From Rubrivivax sp. (GTDB taxonomy: Bacteria > Pseudomonadota > Gammaproteobacteria > Burkholderiales > Burkholderiaceae_C), in the NCBI GenBank assembly GCA_016789955.1, contig JAEUPB010000105.1, positions 1 through 35,029 of the forward strand: a stretch of 35,029 bases of DNA, given 5' to 3'. The notes beneath the pieces are model-generated. The model saw nothing but the letters and a program-made list of their open reading frames with translations. It made no database searches and was not told the origin of the DNA. A program made the position numbers and the translations under genes. Shown here piece by piece: positions 13,248-21,117 of this stretch. How positions within the stretch are numbered: position 1 is the stretch's first letter; every line of letters begins with the position of its first letter.

Positions 13248-15889
13248 GTCGAGGCTCCCCATGCCGTGTAGCCGGCCCAGTGCCACGGGCCCGACCAGGG
13301 CCGTGACGACGGATCCCGAGCGCGCAGTTCGGCGGCGGCTTCGGCCGCGCGGGCGGCCACGGTGTCGCTGGCGGAAGCATCGCGCAGCGCGCGCAGGCGT
13401 GCAATGCCCTCCTTCGCCGTGGCGTCACGCAGCCAGCGCTGCGCCTCGCGCAAGGCCTGCGCGGCCGGGCGCCGCCCGCCGTCGAGGTGTTCGTACCACC
13501 GCCCGATGAGCAGCGCCGACGACGCGTCGGACACCGACCACTGCGTGGCCAGCACGCGGCGGGCGCCGGCGGCCAGCAGCGCCGCGGGGAAGCCCAGCGC
13601 CTCGTCGAGCAGCGAGGTCGCGCGTGTCACCGCGGTGTCGCAGGCCGACAGCACCACGGTCTCGGTGCCGTGCGACAGCGCGGCGGCCAGCGCGGCAATC
13701 GTCAGTGCCGACTCGTCGGCCAGCAGCAGGCGCGAGTGCAGCGGGTCGTCGACGTCGAACTCGGCGTGCCCCGCGTAGTGCAGCCAGCGGTGCGCGGGCA
13801 GCACCGCGCGCAGCGCGTCGGCCGTGGCAGCGGGGCCGTGCAGCGCCACCGCAGCCGGTGCGGCGCCATTGCCGGCTGCCAGCGCGCGACCCACCAGCTC
13901 GGCTTCGAGCGCGGTGTCGGGCAGGTCGGAGGTCGGGTCTGAGACGATGAGTGCGGCGACCGGGTCGTCTGGCGCACCGGTCGCCTGCGGCCGGGCGGCG
14001 CGTTCGAGCAAGTGCAGCGAAGGTGCATACCGCAGCGCGTGCGAATCGATCAGCCAGTCCCGGCCGCCATCCTTCGCTTCGCACCACGCGGCGTGCACCG
14101 GCAGCACGCCGGTGCCGGCCTGCGGCAGCCATACCAGTTCGGCGCCGGATTCGATGCCCGCCTCGCGCAGGGCCGGCAGCAGCTCGCTCCACAGCCGCCC
14201 GTGCAGCTCGCGGCCGAGGGCGTCGATGTGGGCCGCGAACACGTCGCGCTGCGAACGGCGGTGGCTGTAGGCCCACAGCCAGCCGCCGAGCTGCGCAGGG
14301 TCGTCGCCACGCAGCAGCGCGAGCGCGCGGCGGCGGTCGAAGTCGGGCAACGGCACGGCGTCGAGGGTGGGCGAGCCGCGCGTGGCGGTGAGCGTGAGCA
14401 CCCAGCCGGCGCCGTCGGTGAGCAAGGGGGCGAGCAGGGCGCCGCCCTGCGCAAGTCCGGCCGGCGCCGGATCGATCGCCGTCGCGTTGCCGCCTGACGC
14501 GGCGGGCCCGGCCGCCGCGGCCCACAGCCGCGCCTTGCCCCGTTCCAGCGCGGCCCACGCCGCCGCCAGCCGGCGGCCGCGCACATGGCAGCCGGCCAGC
14601 TGCGCGGCGCTGTCGCGGAACTCCCAGATGCGCTCCAGTCGGCCCGCAGTACTGGTCTGCGCGGCCAGCAGCGACTCCGCGAGACCCAGCGCTTCCTCGA
14701 GCGGCGCGCAGGCGTCGTCGTGGCGGCCGCCCAGCCCATGCGCCTCGGCCTGCATCTGCAGCAGGATGCGGCGCTCGTCGGGCTGCGAGCGGGCGTCGGC
14801 GTAGGCGAGCGCGGTGTCGAGGTGCGCGTGGATCGCCGCGAGGTCGGCGGCCGGATCGCGCGTGCCGCCGGCACGCTTCAACAACGCCAGCGCGCTGAAC
14901 TTCTCGGCGGTGGCCTCCAATGCCGTGCGGCCGTCGGCGCGCGTGCGCTCGGCCACCGCTTTCAGCAGCGGCAGGGCTCGATCGAGCCGCGTGCCGACTG
15001 GGGCCGCCGGCGCGGGGCCGGGGTGGAAGATCAGGCATCGGGCGAGCAGCAACTGCGCCACCGGCACGGCCGCGGCCGCCAGTGCCATCGGGCTCGGCGG
15101 GTCGTGTTCGGCGAGCAGCGTGTTCAGCAGCCCCTCGGCGCGGCTCGCATCGTCGGCCCGCCCGCGGTTGAGCAGCGCATCGGCCAGGTCGAGCGCAGTC
15201 GCGGCGGCGGCCAGCGGGTCGCTGGCCACGCTCGCCAGCACCGCCTCGTGCGCGGCGATGCGGCGGTCCATCGCCGGTCCGGCATCGGCGCCGGGCTCCT
15301 CGGCCCATGCGCGCGCCGCCTCGTTGTGCAGCCGCGCCCTGCTGCCCAGGTCATCGGCCTGCGCAGCGGCCAGGCCCAGGCAGTGCATGCGGCGCTGCCA
15401 GTTGTGCTGCAGGTCGCCGAGCGGACGGAAGGCGTGGAGCGTTGCCAGCAACCGCGCCAGCGTGGGCTCGCCCTCCAGCGCCTGCTCCAGGTGATCGATC
15501 GCCGCCTCGCCGCCGGCCGATCCAGGCGGATGCCGCGGCGCCAGCAGCAGCCCGAGCTGCGCGTGCGCATGCACCCAGGGGCCGGGATACTCGTCGCGCT
15601 GCCACACCTCCAGCGCCTGCTCGTAGCACGCGATGGCACGCAGCGGATCGGCCTGGGCGCACAGGTCCGCCAACTCCTGGTGCAGTGCGGCCCAGCGCGC
15701 GGGGTGGGTCTGCCGATCGGCGAGCGTGATCGCTTCGGCCAGCAGCTCGCGACCGCGCTGCGGTTCGGCCGCGGCGTCGAGCGCGCGCCACGCGGCGATC
15801 ACTTCGGCGAGGCGCGCGGCCTTCGCGGCCGCCGACAGTTGTGGTCGACGATGGAACCGGCGGCGGCGCAGGCGGCGGCAGCTGGGCAT
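13244..15889 (-). CDS. TPR-like repeat protein with C-terminal CHAT (caspase-like) protease
   Basis: 881 aa from the ATG at 15889. The C-terminal third (about 560-880) is a CHAT domain: WLPQAGTGVLPVHAAW, HALRYAPSLHLL, the catalytic His708 in LHYAGHAEFD, and Cys750 in VLSACDTAVTRA. The expected GFPAALLAAGARRVLATQWSV strand and the ending WHWAGYTAWGAS follow. Both dyad residues are intact, so an active cysteine protease is predicted. The first ~450 residues are Ala/Leu-rich helical repeats of TPR type (AIACYEQALEVW, HLEQALEGEP, LDLADALLNRG), probably a sensor or partner-binding scaffold. No strong ribosome site precedes the start; an in-frame ATG at 15961 would run into the divergent dehydrogenase gene, only 40 bp away. 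The stop overlaps the DUF900 hydrolase start. Confidence 0.85.
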   Translation of the reverse strand: MPSCRRLRRRRFHRRPQLSAAAKAARLAEVIAAWRALDAAAEPQRGRELLAEAITLADRQTHPARWAALHQELADLCAQADPLRAIACYEQALEVWQRDEYPGPWVHAHAQLGLLLAPRHPPGSAGGEAAIDHLEQALEGEPTLARLLATLHAFRPLGDLQHNWQRRMHCLGLAAAQADDLGSRARLHNEAARAWAEEPGADAGPAMDRRIAAHEAVLASVASDPLAAAATALDLADALLNRGRADDASRAEGLLNTLLAEHDPPSPMALAAAAVPVAQLLLARCLIFHPGPAPAAPVGTRLDRALPLLKAVAERTRADGRTALEATAEKFSALALLKRAGGTRDPAADLAAIHAHLDTALAYADARSQPDERRILLQMQAEAHGLGGRHDDACAPLEEALGLAESLLAAQTSTAGRLERIWEFRDSAAQLAGCHVRGRRLAAAWAALERGKARLWAAAAGPAASGGNATAIDPAPAGLAQGGALLAPLLTDGAGWVLTLTATRGSPTLDAVPLPDFDRRRALALLRGDDPAQLGGWLWAYSHRRSQRDVFAAHIDALGRELHGRLWSELLPALREAGIESGAELVWLPQAGTGVLPVHAAWCEAKDGGRDWLIDSHALRYAPSLHLLERAARPQATGAPDDPVAALIVSDPTSDLPDTALEAELVGRALAAGNGAAPAAVALHGPAATADALRAVLPAHRWLHYAGHAEFDVDDPLHSRLLLADESALTIAALAAALSHGTETVVLSACDTAVTRATSLLDEALGFPAALLAAGARRVLATQWSVSDASSALLIGRWYEHLDGGRRPAAQALREAQRWLRDATAKEGIARLRALRDASASDTVAARAAEAAAELRARDPSSRPWSGPWHWAGYTAWGAST

Positions 15890-15929
15890 GGCACGAGCAT
15901 AGTCGCCGCGGCGCGATACTCCCCGGGCG

Positions 15930-17090
15930 ATGACCACGCCGCTCGACACGCTCGGCCTCACCGCGCTGCCGCCGGAAGACGAGGCGCTGCGCCCCGCGGT
16001 GCGCGCCTTCCTGCGCGAGGCCGTGGCGCAGCTGCCCGCGCCGCAGCGCGCGCGCTCTTGGGGCGGGCACGACCCCGCGTTCAGCCGCGAGGCCGGCCGC
16101 CGCGGGCTGCTCGGCCTGACGCTGCCACAGGCCTGGGGCGGCGGCGGGCGCAGCGCGTTCGCGCGCTACGTGGTGGTGGAGGAGTTCCTGAGCGCCGGCG
16201 CGCCGGTGGGCGCGCACTGGATCGCCGAGCGCCAGAGCGCGCCGCAGATCCTGCGCTTCGGCACCGACGAGCAGAAGCGGCACCACATCCCAGCCATCTG
16301 CCGCGGCGAGCAGTACTTCTGCATCGGCATGAGCGAGCCCGGCGCGGGCTCCGACCTGGCCGGCGTGCGCACGCGCGCCGTGCGCAACGAGGCCGGCTGG
16401 GTGCTCGACGGCCAGAAGATCTGGACCACGCACGCGCACCATGCCCACTACATGATCGCGCTGGTGCGCACCTCGGGCAGCACCGCCGACCGGCAGCAGG
16501 GCCTGTCGCAGTTCATCGTCGACCTCTCGCTGCCCGGCATCACGATCCGCCCGATCACCGACCTCGCCGGGGACGCGCACTTCTGCGAGGTGTTCTTCGA
16601 CGGCGTGCAGCTGCCTGCCGATGCGATGCTCGGGCAGGAGGGCGACGGCTGGCTGCAGGTGAACTCCGAACTGGCCTTCGAGCGCAGCGGCCCCGAGCGC
16701 ATCTTCTCCAGCGTGGTGCTGATGGATGCGTGGCTGGCCTGGGTGCGCACGCCGCAGGGCCGCACGCCGGACGCGGTGCGGCTGGCCGGGCGGCTGCTGG
16801 CGCAGCTTGCGCCGCTGCGCGCGATGTCGCTGGCCGTGACGCAGCGCCTCGCCGACGGCGAGTGCCCGCTCGTCGAAGCCGCGTTGGTGAAGGACCTGGG
16901 CACCACCGCCGAGCAGCTGATCCCGACGCTGATCGCCGATGATCTGGCGCGCCGCCCGGCGGTGCAGGTGCCGCTGGAGCTGCTGCAGACGCTGGCCTAC
17001 ACCCAGCAGGTGGCGCCGACGTACTCGCTGCGCGGCGGCACGCGCGAGATCCTGCGCGGGATGATCGCGCGGGGCCTGGGGCTGCGATGA
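15930..17090 (+). CDS. Acyl-CoA dehydrogenase, FadE-like subunit
   Basis: 386 aa. All acyl-CoA dehydrogenase regions are visible: N-terminal helices, LLGLTLPQAWGGGGRS, the flavin/substrate strand YFCIGMSEPGAGSDLAGVRTRA, VLDGQKIWTTHAHHAHYMIALVRT, and the helical C-terminus ending GGTREILRGMIARGLGLR. The Glu used by medium-chain enzymes (YEGT) is replaced in RGGT. The Glu of LAFERSGPER lies where isovaleryl- and long-chain-type enzymes carry theirs, so catalysis may use that one. It overlaps the next dehydrogenase gene by ATGA, suggesting a heteromeric enzyme like actinobacterial FadE pairs. No Shine-Dalgarno is seen. A possible -10 GATACT (15915-15920) would give a nearly leaderless mRNA. Confidence 0.9.
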   Translation: MTTPLDTLGLTALPPEDEALRPAVRAFLREAVAQLPAPQRARSWGGHDPAFSREAGRRGLLGLTLPQAWGGGGRSAFARYVVVEEFLSAGAPVGAHWIAERQSAPQILRFGTDEQKRHHIPAICRGEQYFCIGMSEPGAGSDLAGVRTRAVRNEAGWVLDGQKIWTTHAHHAHYMIALVRTSGSTADRQQGLSQFIVDLSLPGITIRPITDLAGDAHFCEVFFDGVQLPADAMLGQEGDGWLQVNSELAFERSGPERIFSSVVLMDAWLAWVRTPQGRTPDAVRLAGRLLAQLAPLRAMSLAVTQRLADGECPLVEAALVKDLGTTAEQLIPTLIADDLARRPAVQVPLELLQTLAYTQQVAPTYSLRGGTREILRGMIARGLGLR

Positions 17091-18133
17091 CGGTGCGCGC
17101 CTGGCCTGCCGACGACCTTCATGCCGAAGCCCTGCAGCGGCTGCTGCAGGATCGCTGCCCGCCGGCCTTGGTGCGCGCGATCGAAGCGGGCGCATCGCCC
17201 GCGGCGCTGTGGGCCGACGTCGAATCGTCGGGCCATGCCGATGCGCTCGTGGCCGAGGAACGCGGTGGCGCGGGCCTCGCGCTCGAGGAGGCCTACCCGC
17301 TGCTGGAGCTGTGCGGCCGGCTTGCGCTGCCGGTGCCGCTGGCGGCCACGCTGCTGGGCCGCGCGCTGCTCGACCGGGCCGGAGTGGCGGTGCCTCCAGG
17401 TGCGGGCCTCACGATCGCCCATGCGGCGACGCTCGATGCCGGCGGGCTGCACGCACCGCAGGTGCCGTTCGGCCGCGTGGCCGGGCATGTGCTGGTGCAG
17501 GCCGACGGCGCGGTGCTCTTGCTTCCCGCTGCCGCCGCGCAAGCCGGGCCTGGCGTGTTCCCGCTCGACGCCACGCTCGCGTGGCCGCACGCCGTGCTGC
17601 GTGATGCGGTGCGCGTGCCTGGCGACCACGATCTGCTGGTGCTGCAGGCATGTGCCGCCTCTGCGCTGCTGGCCGGTGCACTGCGCGCCGCGTTCGAGCA
17701 GGCGCTGGCCCACGCGCAGCAGCGCGAGCAGTTCGGCCGCCCGATCGGCAAGTTCCAGGTCATCCAGCACCACCTCGCGGTGCTGGCCGAGCACGTGCTG
17801 GCGGCGCGCCTCGCGGCCCGGCTCGGCTGCACGGCCGCGCGTGACGGCGCACCCGACCGGCTGCGCGTGGCGATGGCCAAGGCGCGCACCAGCGAGGCGG
17901 CGGTGGAAGGCGCCGCCACCGCGCACGCGGTGCACGGCGCCATCGGCTTCACTGCGGAGTACGACCTGCAGCTCCACACGCGGCGGCTGCACGCCTGGCG
18001 GCTGCTGGCGGGCAGCGAGAGCCACTGGCACGCCGTGCTCGGTGGGGCGCTGCTCGACGGGCCGCACGAAGCTACGCTGGACGCGGCGCGTGCGCTGACC
18101 GACCGGGACACGAACGAGGAGCCCACCGCATGA
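17087..18133 (+). CDS. Acyl-CoA dehydrogenase, second subunit
   Basis: 348 aa, shorter and more divergent than its partner. The C-terminal helical domain is clear: RAAFEQALAHAQQREQFGRPIGKFQVIQHHLA, then AMAKARTSEAAVEGAATAHAVHGAIGFTAEYDLQLHTRR. The N-terminal and middle domains are reduced: the GExxAGSD-type flavin strand of the first subunit has no obvious counterpart, only GGAGLALEEAYPLLELCGRLALPVPLA and a weak beta region. The QREQFGRPIGKFQ segment and the HAVHGAIGFTAEY turn are the parts that usually contact FAD across the dimer. I infer that it forms a heteromer with the 15930 product in which each subunit supplies part of the active site. ATGA overlaps on both sides mean coupled translation with its neighbours. 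Confidence 0.87.
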   Translation: MTVRAWPADDLHAEALQRLLQDRCPPALVRAIEAGASPAALWADVESSGHADALVAEERGGAGLALEEAYPLLELCGRLALPVPLAATLLGRALLDRAGVAVPPGAGLTIAHAATLDAGGLHAPQVPFGRVAGHVLVQADGAVLLLPAAAAQAGPGVFPLDATLAWPHAVLRDAVRVPGDHDLLVLQACAASALLAGALRAAFEQALAHAQQREQFGRPIGKFQVIQHHLAVLAEHVLAARLAARLGCTAARDGAPDRLRVAMAKARTSEAAVEGAATAHAVHGAIGFTAEYDLQLHTRRLHAWRLLAGSESHWHAVLGGALLDGPHEATLDAARALTDRDTNEEPTA

Positions 18134-18936
18134 TGGGGATGCTGACGCGGGCCGCCCGCAGGATCCGCGTGATCGCCGTGTGGGGCGCGGCCGGCACGAA
18201 TCTGATGGCGGGATGCGCGCCACCGGCCCGCGCGGCGGACCTGCGCGTGCTGACCGCCGGCGCCTACAAGCAGGTGCTGCAGGCCGCGCAGCCCGCCTTC
18301 GAGCGCGAGACGGGCCACCGCCTCGTGATCGACAACGACACCGCGGGCGGCCTCGTCAAGCGCGTGAACGGCGGCGAGGCCTTCGACCTGCTCGTGCTCA
18401 CCGCCGGGCCCTTGGCCGAACTCGCCCGCACGGGCGCGGTGCGCGCCACCGGCGATGGTGCGCCGCGGCCGCTGACCCGCGTGGGCATCGGGGTGGCGGT
18501 GAAGCAGGGCGCGTCGAAGCCCGACATCGGCAGCGTGCCCGCGTTCCGCGATGCGCTGCTGGCCGCGCGCGCCATCGCCACCGTGGACCCTGCGGCGGGC
18601 GGCACCAGCGGCATCCACCTGTGGCGCACCTTCGAAGCCTGGGGCATCGCTGATCGGCTGCGCCCGCGCGCGGTGCTCGTGCCGGGCGGCTACTCGGCAG
18701 CGAAGGTGGTGAGCGGCGAGGCCGACATCGCCGTGCAGCAGATGAGCGAGCTCGTCGCGGTGCCGGGCGTGACCATCGTCGGCATGGTGCCCGACGAGAT
18801 CCAGGTCTGGACGGTCTACGCGGGCGCGGTGTCGGCGCGCGCCAGGCAGGCCGAGGCGGCAGTGGCACTGTGGCGGCACCTGGCCGGGCCAGCCGGCCGC
18901 GCGCTGCTCGTCGAGCGGGGAATGGCCGAGCCCTGA
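18130..18936 (+). CDS. ModA-like periplasmic solute-binding protein (PF13531 type)
   Basis: 268 aa. After a signal region of ~36 residues it reads as a molybdate/sulfate-type type II binding protein: LRVLTAGAYKQVLQAAQPAFERETGHRL, AFDLLVLTAGPLAELARTG, VGIGVAVKQGASKPDIG, TVDPAAGGTSGIHLWRTFEAWGI and GEADIAVQQMSELV. Export could end at an Ala-Arg-Ala site or at Cys29 (NLMAGC), an imperfect lipobox. No permease or ATPase gene is nearby. In this subgroup the oxyanion ligand is often not molybdate. The ATG overlaps the stop of the second acyl-CoA dehydrogenase (ATGA), an unexpected pairing of a periplasmic protein with a cytoplasmic flavoenzyme pair. It converges with the minus-strand operon 24 nt later. 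Confidence 0.85.
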   Translation: MMGMLTRAARRIRVIAVWGAAGTNLMAGCAPPARAADLRVLTAGAYKQVLQAAQPAFERETGHRLVIDNDTAGGLVKRVNGGEAFDLLVLTAGPLAELARTGAVRATGDGAPRPLTRVGIGVAVKQGASKPDIGSVPAFRDALLAARAIATVDPAAGGTSGIHLWRTFEAWGIADRLRPRAVLVPGGYSAAKVVSGEADIAVQQMSELVAVPGVTIVGMVPDEIQVWTVYAGAVSARARQAEAAVALWRHLAGPAGRALLVERGMAEP

Positions 18937-18960
18937 GCGCGCCGCGCCGGGCCGCGCAGC

Positions 18961-19194
18961 CTACTTGCGCATGCCCTTGGGCCAGTCCTTCGGGTCGAAG
19001 CGGAACTTGCCTTCCTTGACCATCGACCAGCGGTCCAGGGCCTGGTGCACGGTGGGCAGCGGCGACTCGGGATCCAGGGCCACGGCGCGGTCCTGCGCCT
19101 GCCGCAGCGTGCGGTTCGACTCGCGCTTGCTGGCCTTGTCGGACGGCGCGGCGGTGACGCCGGCGAAAGGGGTCTTGCGGCGCGAACGGCTCAT
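18961..19194 (-). CDS. Small conserved-type basic protein of unknown function
   Basis: 77 aa, no signal peptide or membrane segment. The N-terminus is Arg/Lys/Ser-rich (SRSRRKTPFAGVTAA) and probably disordered. The middle (KASKRESNRTLRQAQDRAV) is helical and basic, and the end (WSMVKEGKFRFDPKDWPKGMRK) has a Trp/Phe/Lys pattern that looks conserved. I do not recognise a named family. It lies 45 nt downstream of the GST stop on the same strand and could be the last gene of that operon. Composition and clean codon use suggest a real gene, perhaps nucleic-acid-binding, but that is inference. Confidence 0.6.
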   Translation of the reverse strand: MSRSRRKTPFAGVTAAPSDKASKRESNRTLRQAQDRAVALDPESPLPTVHQALDRWSMVKEGKFRFDPKDWPKGMRK

Positions 19195-19239
19195 GCGGTG
19201 GATTCTCGTCGAGCGCGCGGCGCCGGTCCAGGCAGGTTG

Positions 19240-19902
19240 TCAGCGGAACCGCGCCGGGATCGCCTCGGCGTACGGATAGAAGCGGAAGTAGGGCCGCGCC
19301 TCGTTCAGCGTGCGCTGCACCGAGGGCCGCGCCATCAGCCGCTCGAAGTAGGCGCCGAGCGCGGGCAGGACGGGCGGCAGCGGCTGCAGCGTGGTGGCGT
19401 AGAAGAGGGCTGGTGCCGCGGCGCAGTCGGCCATCGTGAACGCGTCGCCGGCGAGCCAGGCGTGCGTGCCGAGCTGCTGCTCGATCAGGCGATAGCTCGT
19501 GTCGAGCAGGGCGCGCTGCGGGGCCGTGTCCGCGCCGGTGCCGCGGATCCGTTCGAGCACGATCTCCTGCATCGGGTTGTGCACGTACTGGTCGACGAGC
19601 CGATCCCACAGCCGCACGTCGAGCGCGGCATCCGGGTCGGCCGGGATCAACGGCCGCGGGCCGGGCGCGTGGCGATCGAGGTGCTCGATGATGATGGTCG
19701 ACTCCGGCACGCTGCGCCCACGCGCCGCGTCGTGCAGCACCGGGAACTTGCACAGCGGCCAGTGCGACGCGAGCTCCGCGCGCTGCGCGGCATCGGACAG
19801 GTCCACGATGCGCGGCGTGAACGGCGTGCCGGCCTCGTACAGCGCGATCAGCACCTTGTGGCAGTAGGACGCCAGCGGGTGGAAGTACAGCGTCAAGGAC
19901 AT
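19240..19902 (-). CDS. Glutathione S-transferase family protein
   Basis: 220 aa. The thioredoxin-fold N-terminal domain (about 1-82) begins LTLYFHPLASYCHKVLIALYE, with Ser12/Tyr13/Cys14 in the place of the thiol-activating residue. The glutathione-binding PESTIIIEHLDRHAPG follows. The helical C-terminal domain has the GDAFTMADCAAAPALFYA motif with the conserved N-capping-box Asp. GSTs in such operons often carry out isomerisation, ring opening or dehalogenation with glutathione, so it may be a catabolic enzyme rather than a detoxifying one. It follows the Bug receptor gene and a 41-aa ORF on the same strand. Confidence 0.9.
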   Translation of the reverse strand: MSLTLYFHPLASYCHKVLIALYEAGTPFTPRIVDLSDAAQRAELASHWPLCKFPVLHDAARGRSVPESTIIIEHLDRHAPGPRPLIPADPDAALDVRLWDRLVDQYVHNPMQEIVLERIRGTGADTAPQRALLDTSYRLIEQQLGTHAWLAGDAFTMADCAAAPALFYATTLQPLPPVLPALGAYFERLMARPSVQRTLNEARPYFRFYPYAEAIPARFR

Positions 19903-19935
19903 CGGAGGACCCGGGAGCAGGACGGATGCGCGCCA

Positions 19936-20061
19936 TCATGCCCCAGGCGGCAGCGACGCGGCGGCCCAGCGCACGTCGCGCCACGGCCGGTACTCGGCGC
20001 CGTCGTACCAGCCGCGGAAGGCCGCGGCCGACACGAGATCGCGGCGGGGCATCGGGGGCAT
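19936..20061 (-). CDS. 41-aa small ORF between Bug and GST genes
   Basis: A 41-residue frame, starting MPPMPRRDLVSAAAFRG and ending WAAASLPPGA, has three Trp and two Tyr in 15 residues (GWYDGAEYRPWRDVRW). AAGGA lies about 5 nt before its ATG. It starts 28 nt after the Bug stop and ends 33 nt before the GST start, filling what would otherwise be a 187-nt gap in a tight operon. No signal peptide. It may be a real small protein or the surviving end of a decayed enzyme; I recognise no family. Confidence 0.35.
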   Translation of the reverse strand: MPPMPRRDLVSAAAFRGWYDGAEYRPWRDVRWAAASLPPGA

Positions 20062-20089
20062 GGCGGATCCTTCGGCGGGATGGGGCGCA

Positions 20090-21073
20090 TCAGTCCGGCT
20101 GGATGCGGCGATCGCGGATCAGGCGGCCGTAGCGCTCGTGCTCGGCGCGCACGAAGGCGGCGAAGTCGGCGGCGCTGCTGCCCACGGCCGTGAAGCCGAG
20201 GTCGGCCATCTGCTGCACGAAGTCGGGCGCGCGCACCGCACGCACGAACTCCGCGTTGAGCCGGGCCACCACGTCCGGCGGTGTGCCGGCCGGCAGGAAC
20301 AGGCCCTGCCAGCCGTCGCTGTCGAAGCCGGCGTAGACCGAGGCCACGGTCGGCACGCCGGGCAGGGCCGCCAGCGCCTTCGGCCCGCCCACGGCGATCG
20401 CCTTCAGCCGCCCCGCGCGCAGGTGCGGCAGCACCGCGACGCTGGTGTCGAAGGCCATCTCCACGCGCCCTGCCAGAAGTTCCTGCAGCGCGGGGGCCGC
20501 GCCGCGGAACGGCACGTGCACGATGTAGAGCCCGCCCTCCTGCTTCAGCATCTCCATCGCCAGGTGCGGCCCTGAGCCGCTGCCGTAGCTGGCGTAGTTG
20601 TAGCGGCCGGGGCTGCGCCGCACGATGTCGATCCACTCGCGCAGCGTGTTCGCGGGGAACGACGGGTGCACGACCAGCACGTACGAGCCCGAGACCGTCT
20701 GCGTCAGCGGCACCAGGTCCTTCAGCAGGTCGAACGGTGACTTCGCCAGGTGCGGGCCGATCGCGATGGCGACCGTGTGGCTGAGCACGGTGTATCCGTC
20801 GGCGGGCGACTTCGCGACGGCATCGGCGCCGATCATGCCGGCGGCACCGGGGCGGTTGTCGATGACCACCGGCTGGCCCACCGAGACCTGCACCTTCTGC
20901 GCGAGCGTGCGCGGCACGAGATCGGCAGTGGAGCCGGGCGGGAAGGGCGTGACCACGCGGATCGGCCGAGCCGGGTAGGGCTGCGACAACGCCGGCAACG
21001 CGGGCAGCAGCGACAGCAGCGCCGCCGCGGCCGCAGCGAGGAAGGGGCGGAGACGATCGGGGGTGGGACGCAT
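20090..21073 (-). CDS. Bug/TctC-family periplasmic solute-binding protein
   Basis: 327 aa. A Sec-type signal (LRPFLAAAAAALLSLLPALPALSQ) precedes PARPIRVVTPFPPGSTADLVPRTLA, with Ser in place of the second loop Gly. The usual marks follow: VVIDNRPGAAGMIGADAVAKSPADGYTVL, YGSGSGPHLAMEML, IVHVPFRGAAPALQELLAGRVEMAFD, LKAIAVGGP and LPGVPTVASVYAGFDSDGWQGLFLPAGTPP. GGAG is 8 nt before the ATG. It sits between an NmrA-like reductase and the GST in a LysR-flanked operon, so its ligand is probably the substrate of that pathway. No TctA/B genes are linked. Confidence 0.93.
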   Translation of the reverse strand: MRPTPDRLRPFLAAAAAALLSLLPALPALSQPYPARPIRVVTPFPPGSTADLVPRTLAQKVQVSVGQPVVIDNRPGAAGMIGADAVAKSPADGYTVLSHTVAIAIGPHLAKSPFDLLKDLVPLTQTVSGSYVLVVHPSFPANTLREWIDIVRRSPGRYNYASYGSGSGPHLAMEMLKQEGGLYIVHVPFRGAAPALQELLAGRVEMAFDTSVAVLPHLRAGRLKAIAVGGPKALAALPGVPTVASVYAGFDSDGWQGLFLPAGTPPDVVARLNAEFVRAVRAPDFVQQMADLGFTAVGSSAADFAAFVRAEHERYGRLIRDRRIQPD

Positions 21074-21117
21074 GCGTGCGCTCCGGTGGAGGACATCGGT
21101 CGGATCGGGCGGGGGAC

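Noticed and set aside
15890-15961. CHAT protein start at 15961
   Set aside because: The extra 24 residues would overlap the divergent acyl-CoA dehydrogenase start and are Arg/Ser-rich with no domain content; 15889 is preferred, though no strong ribosome site decides it.
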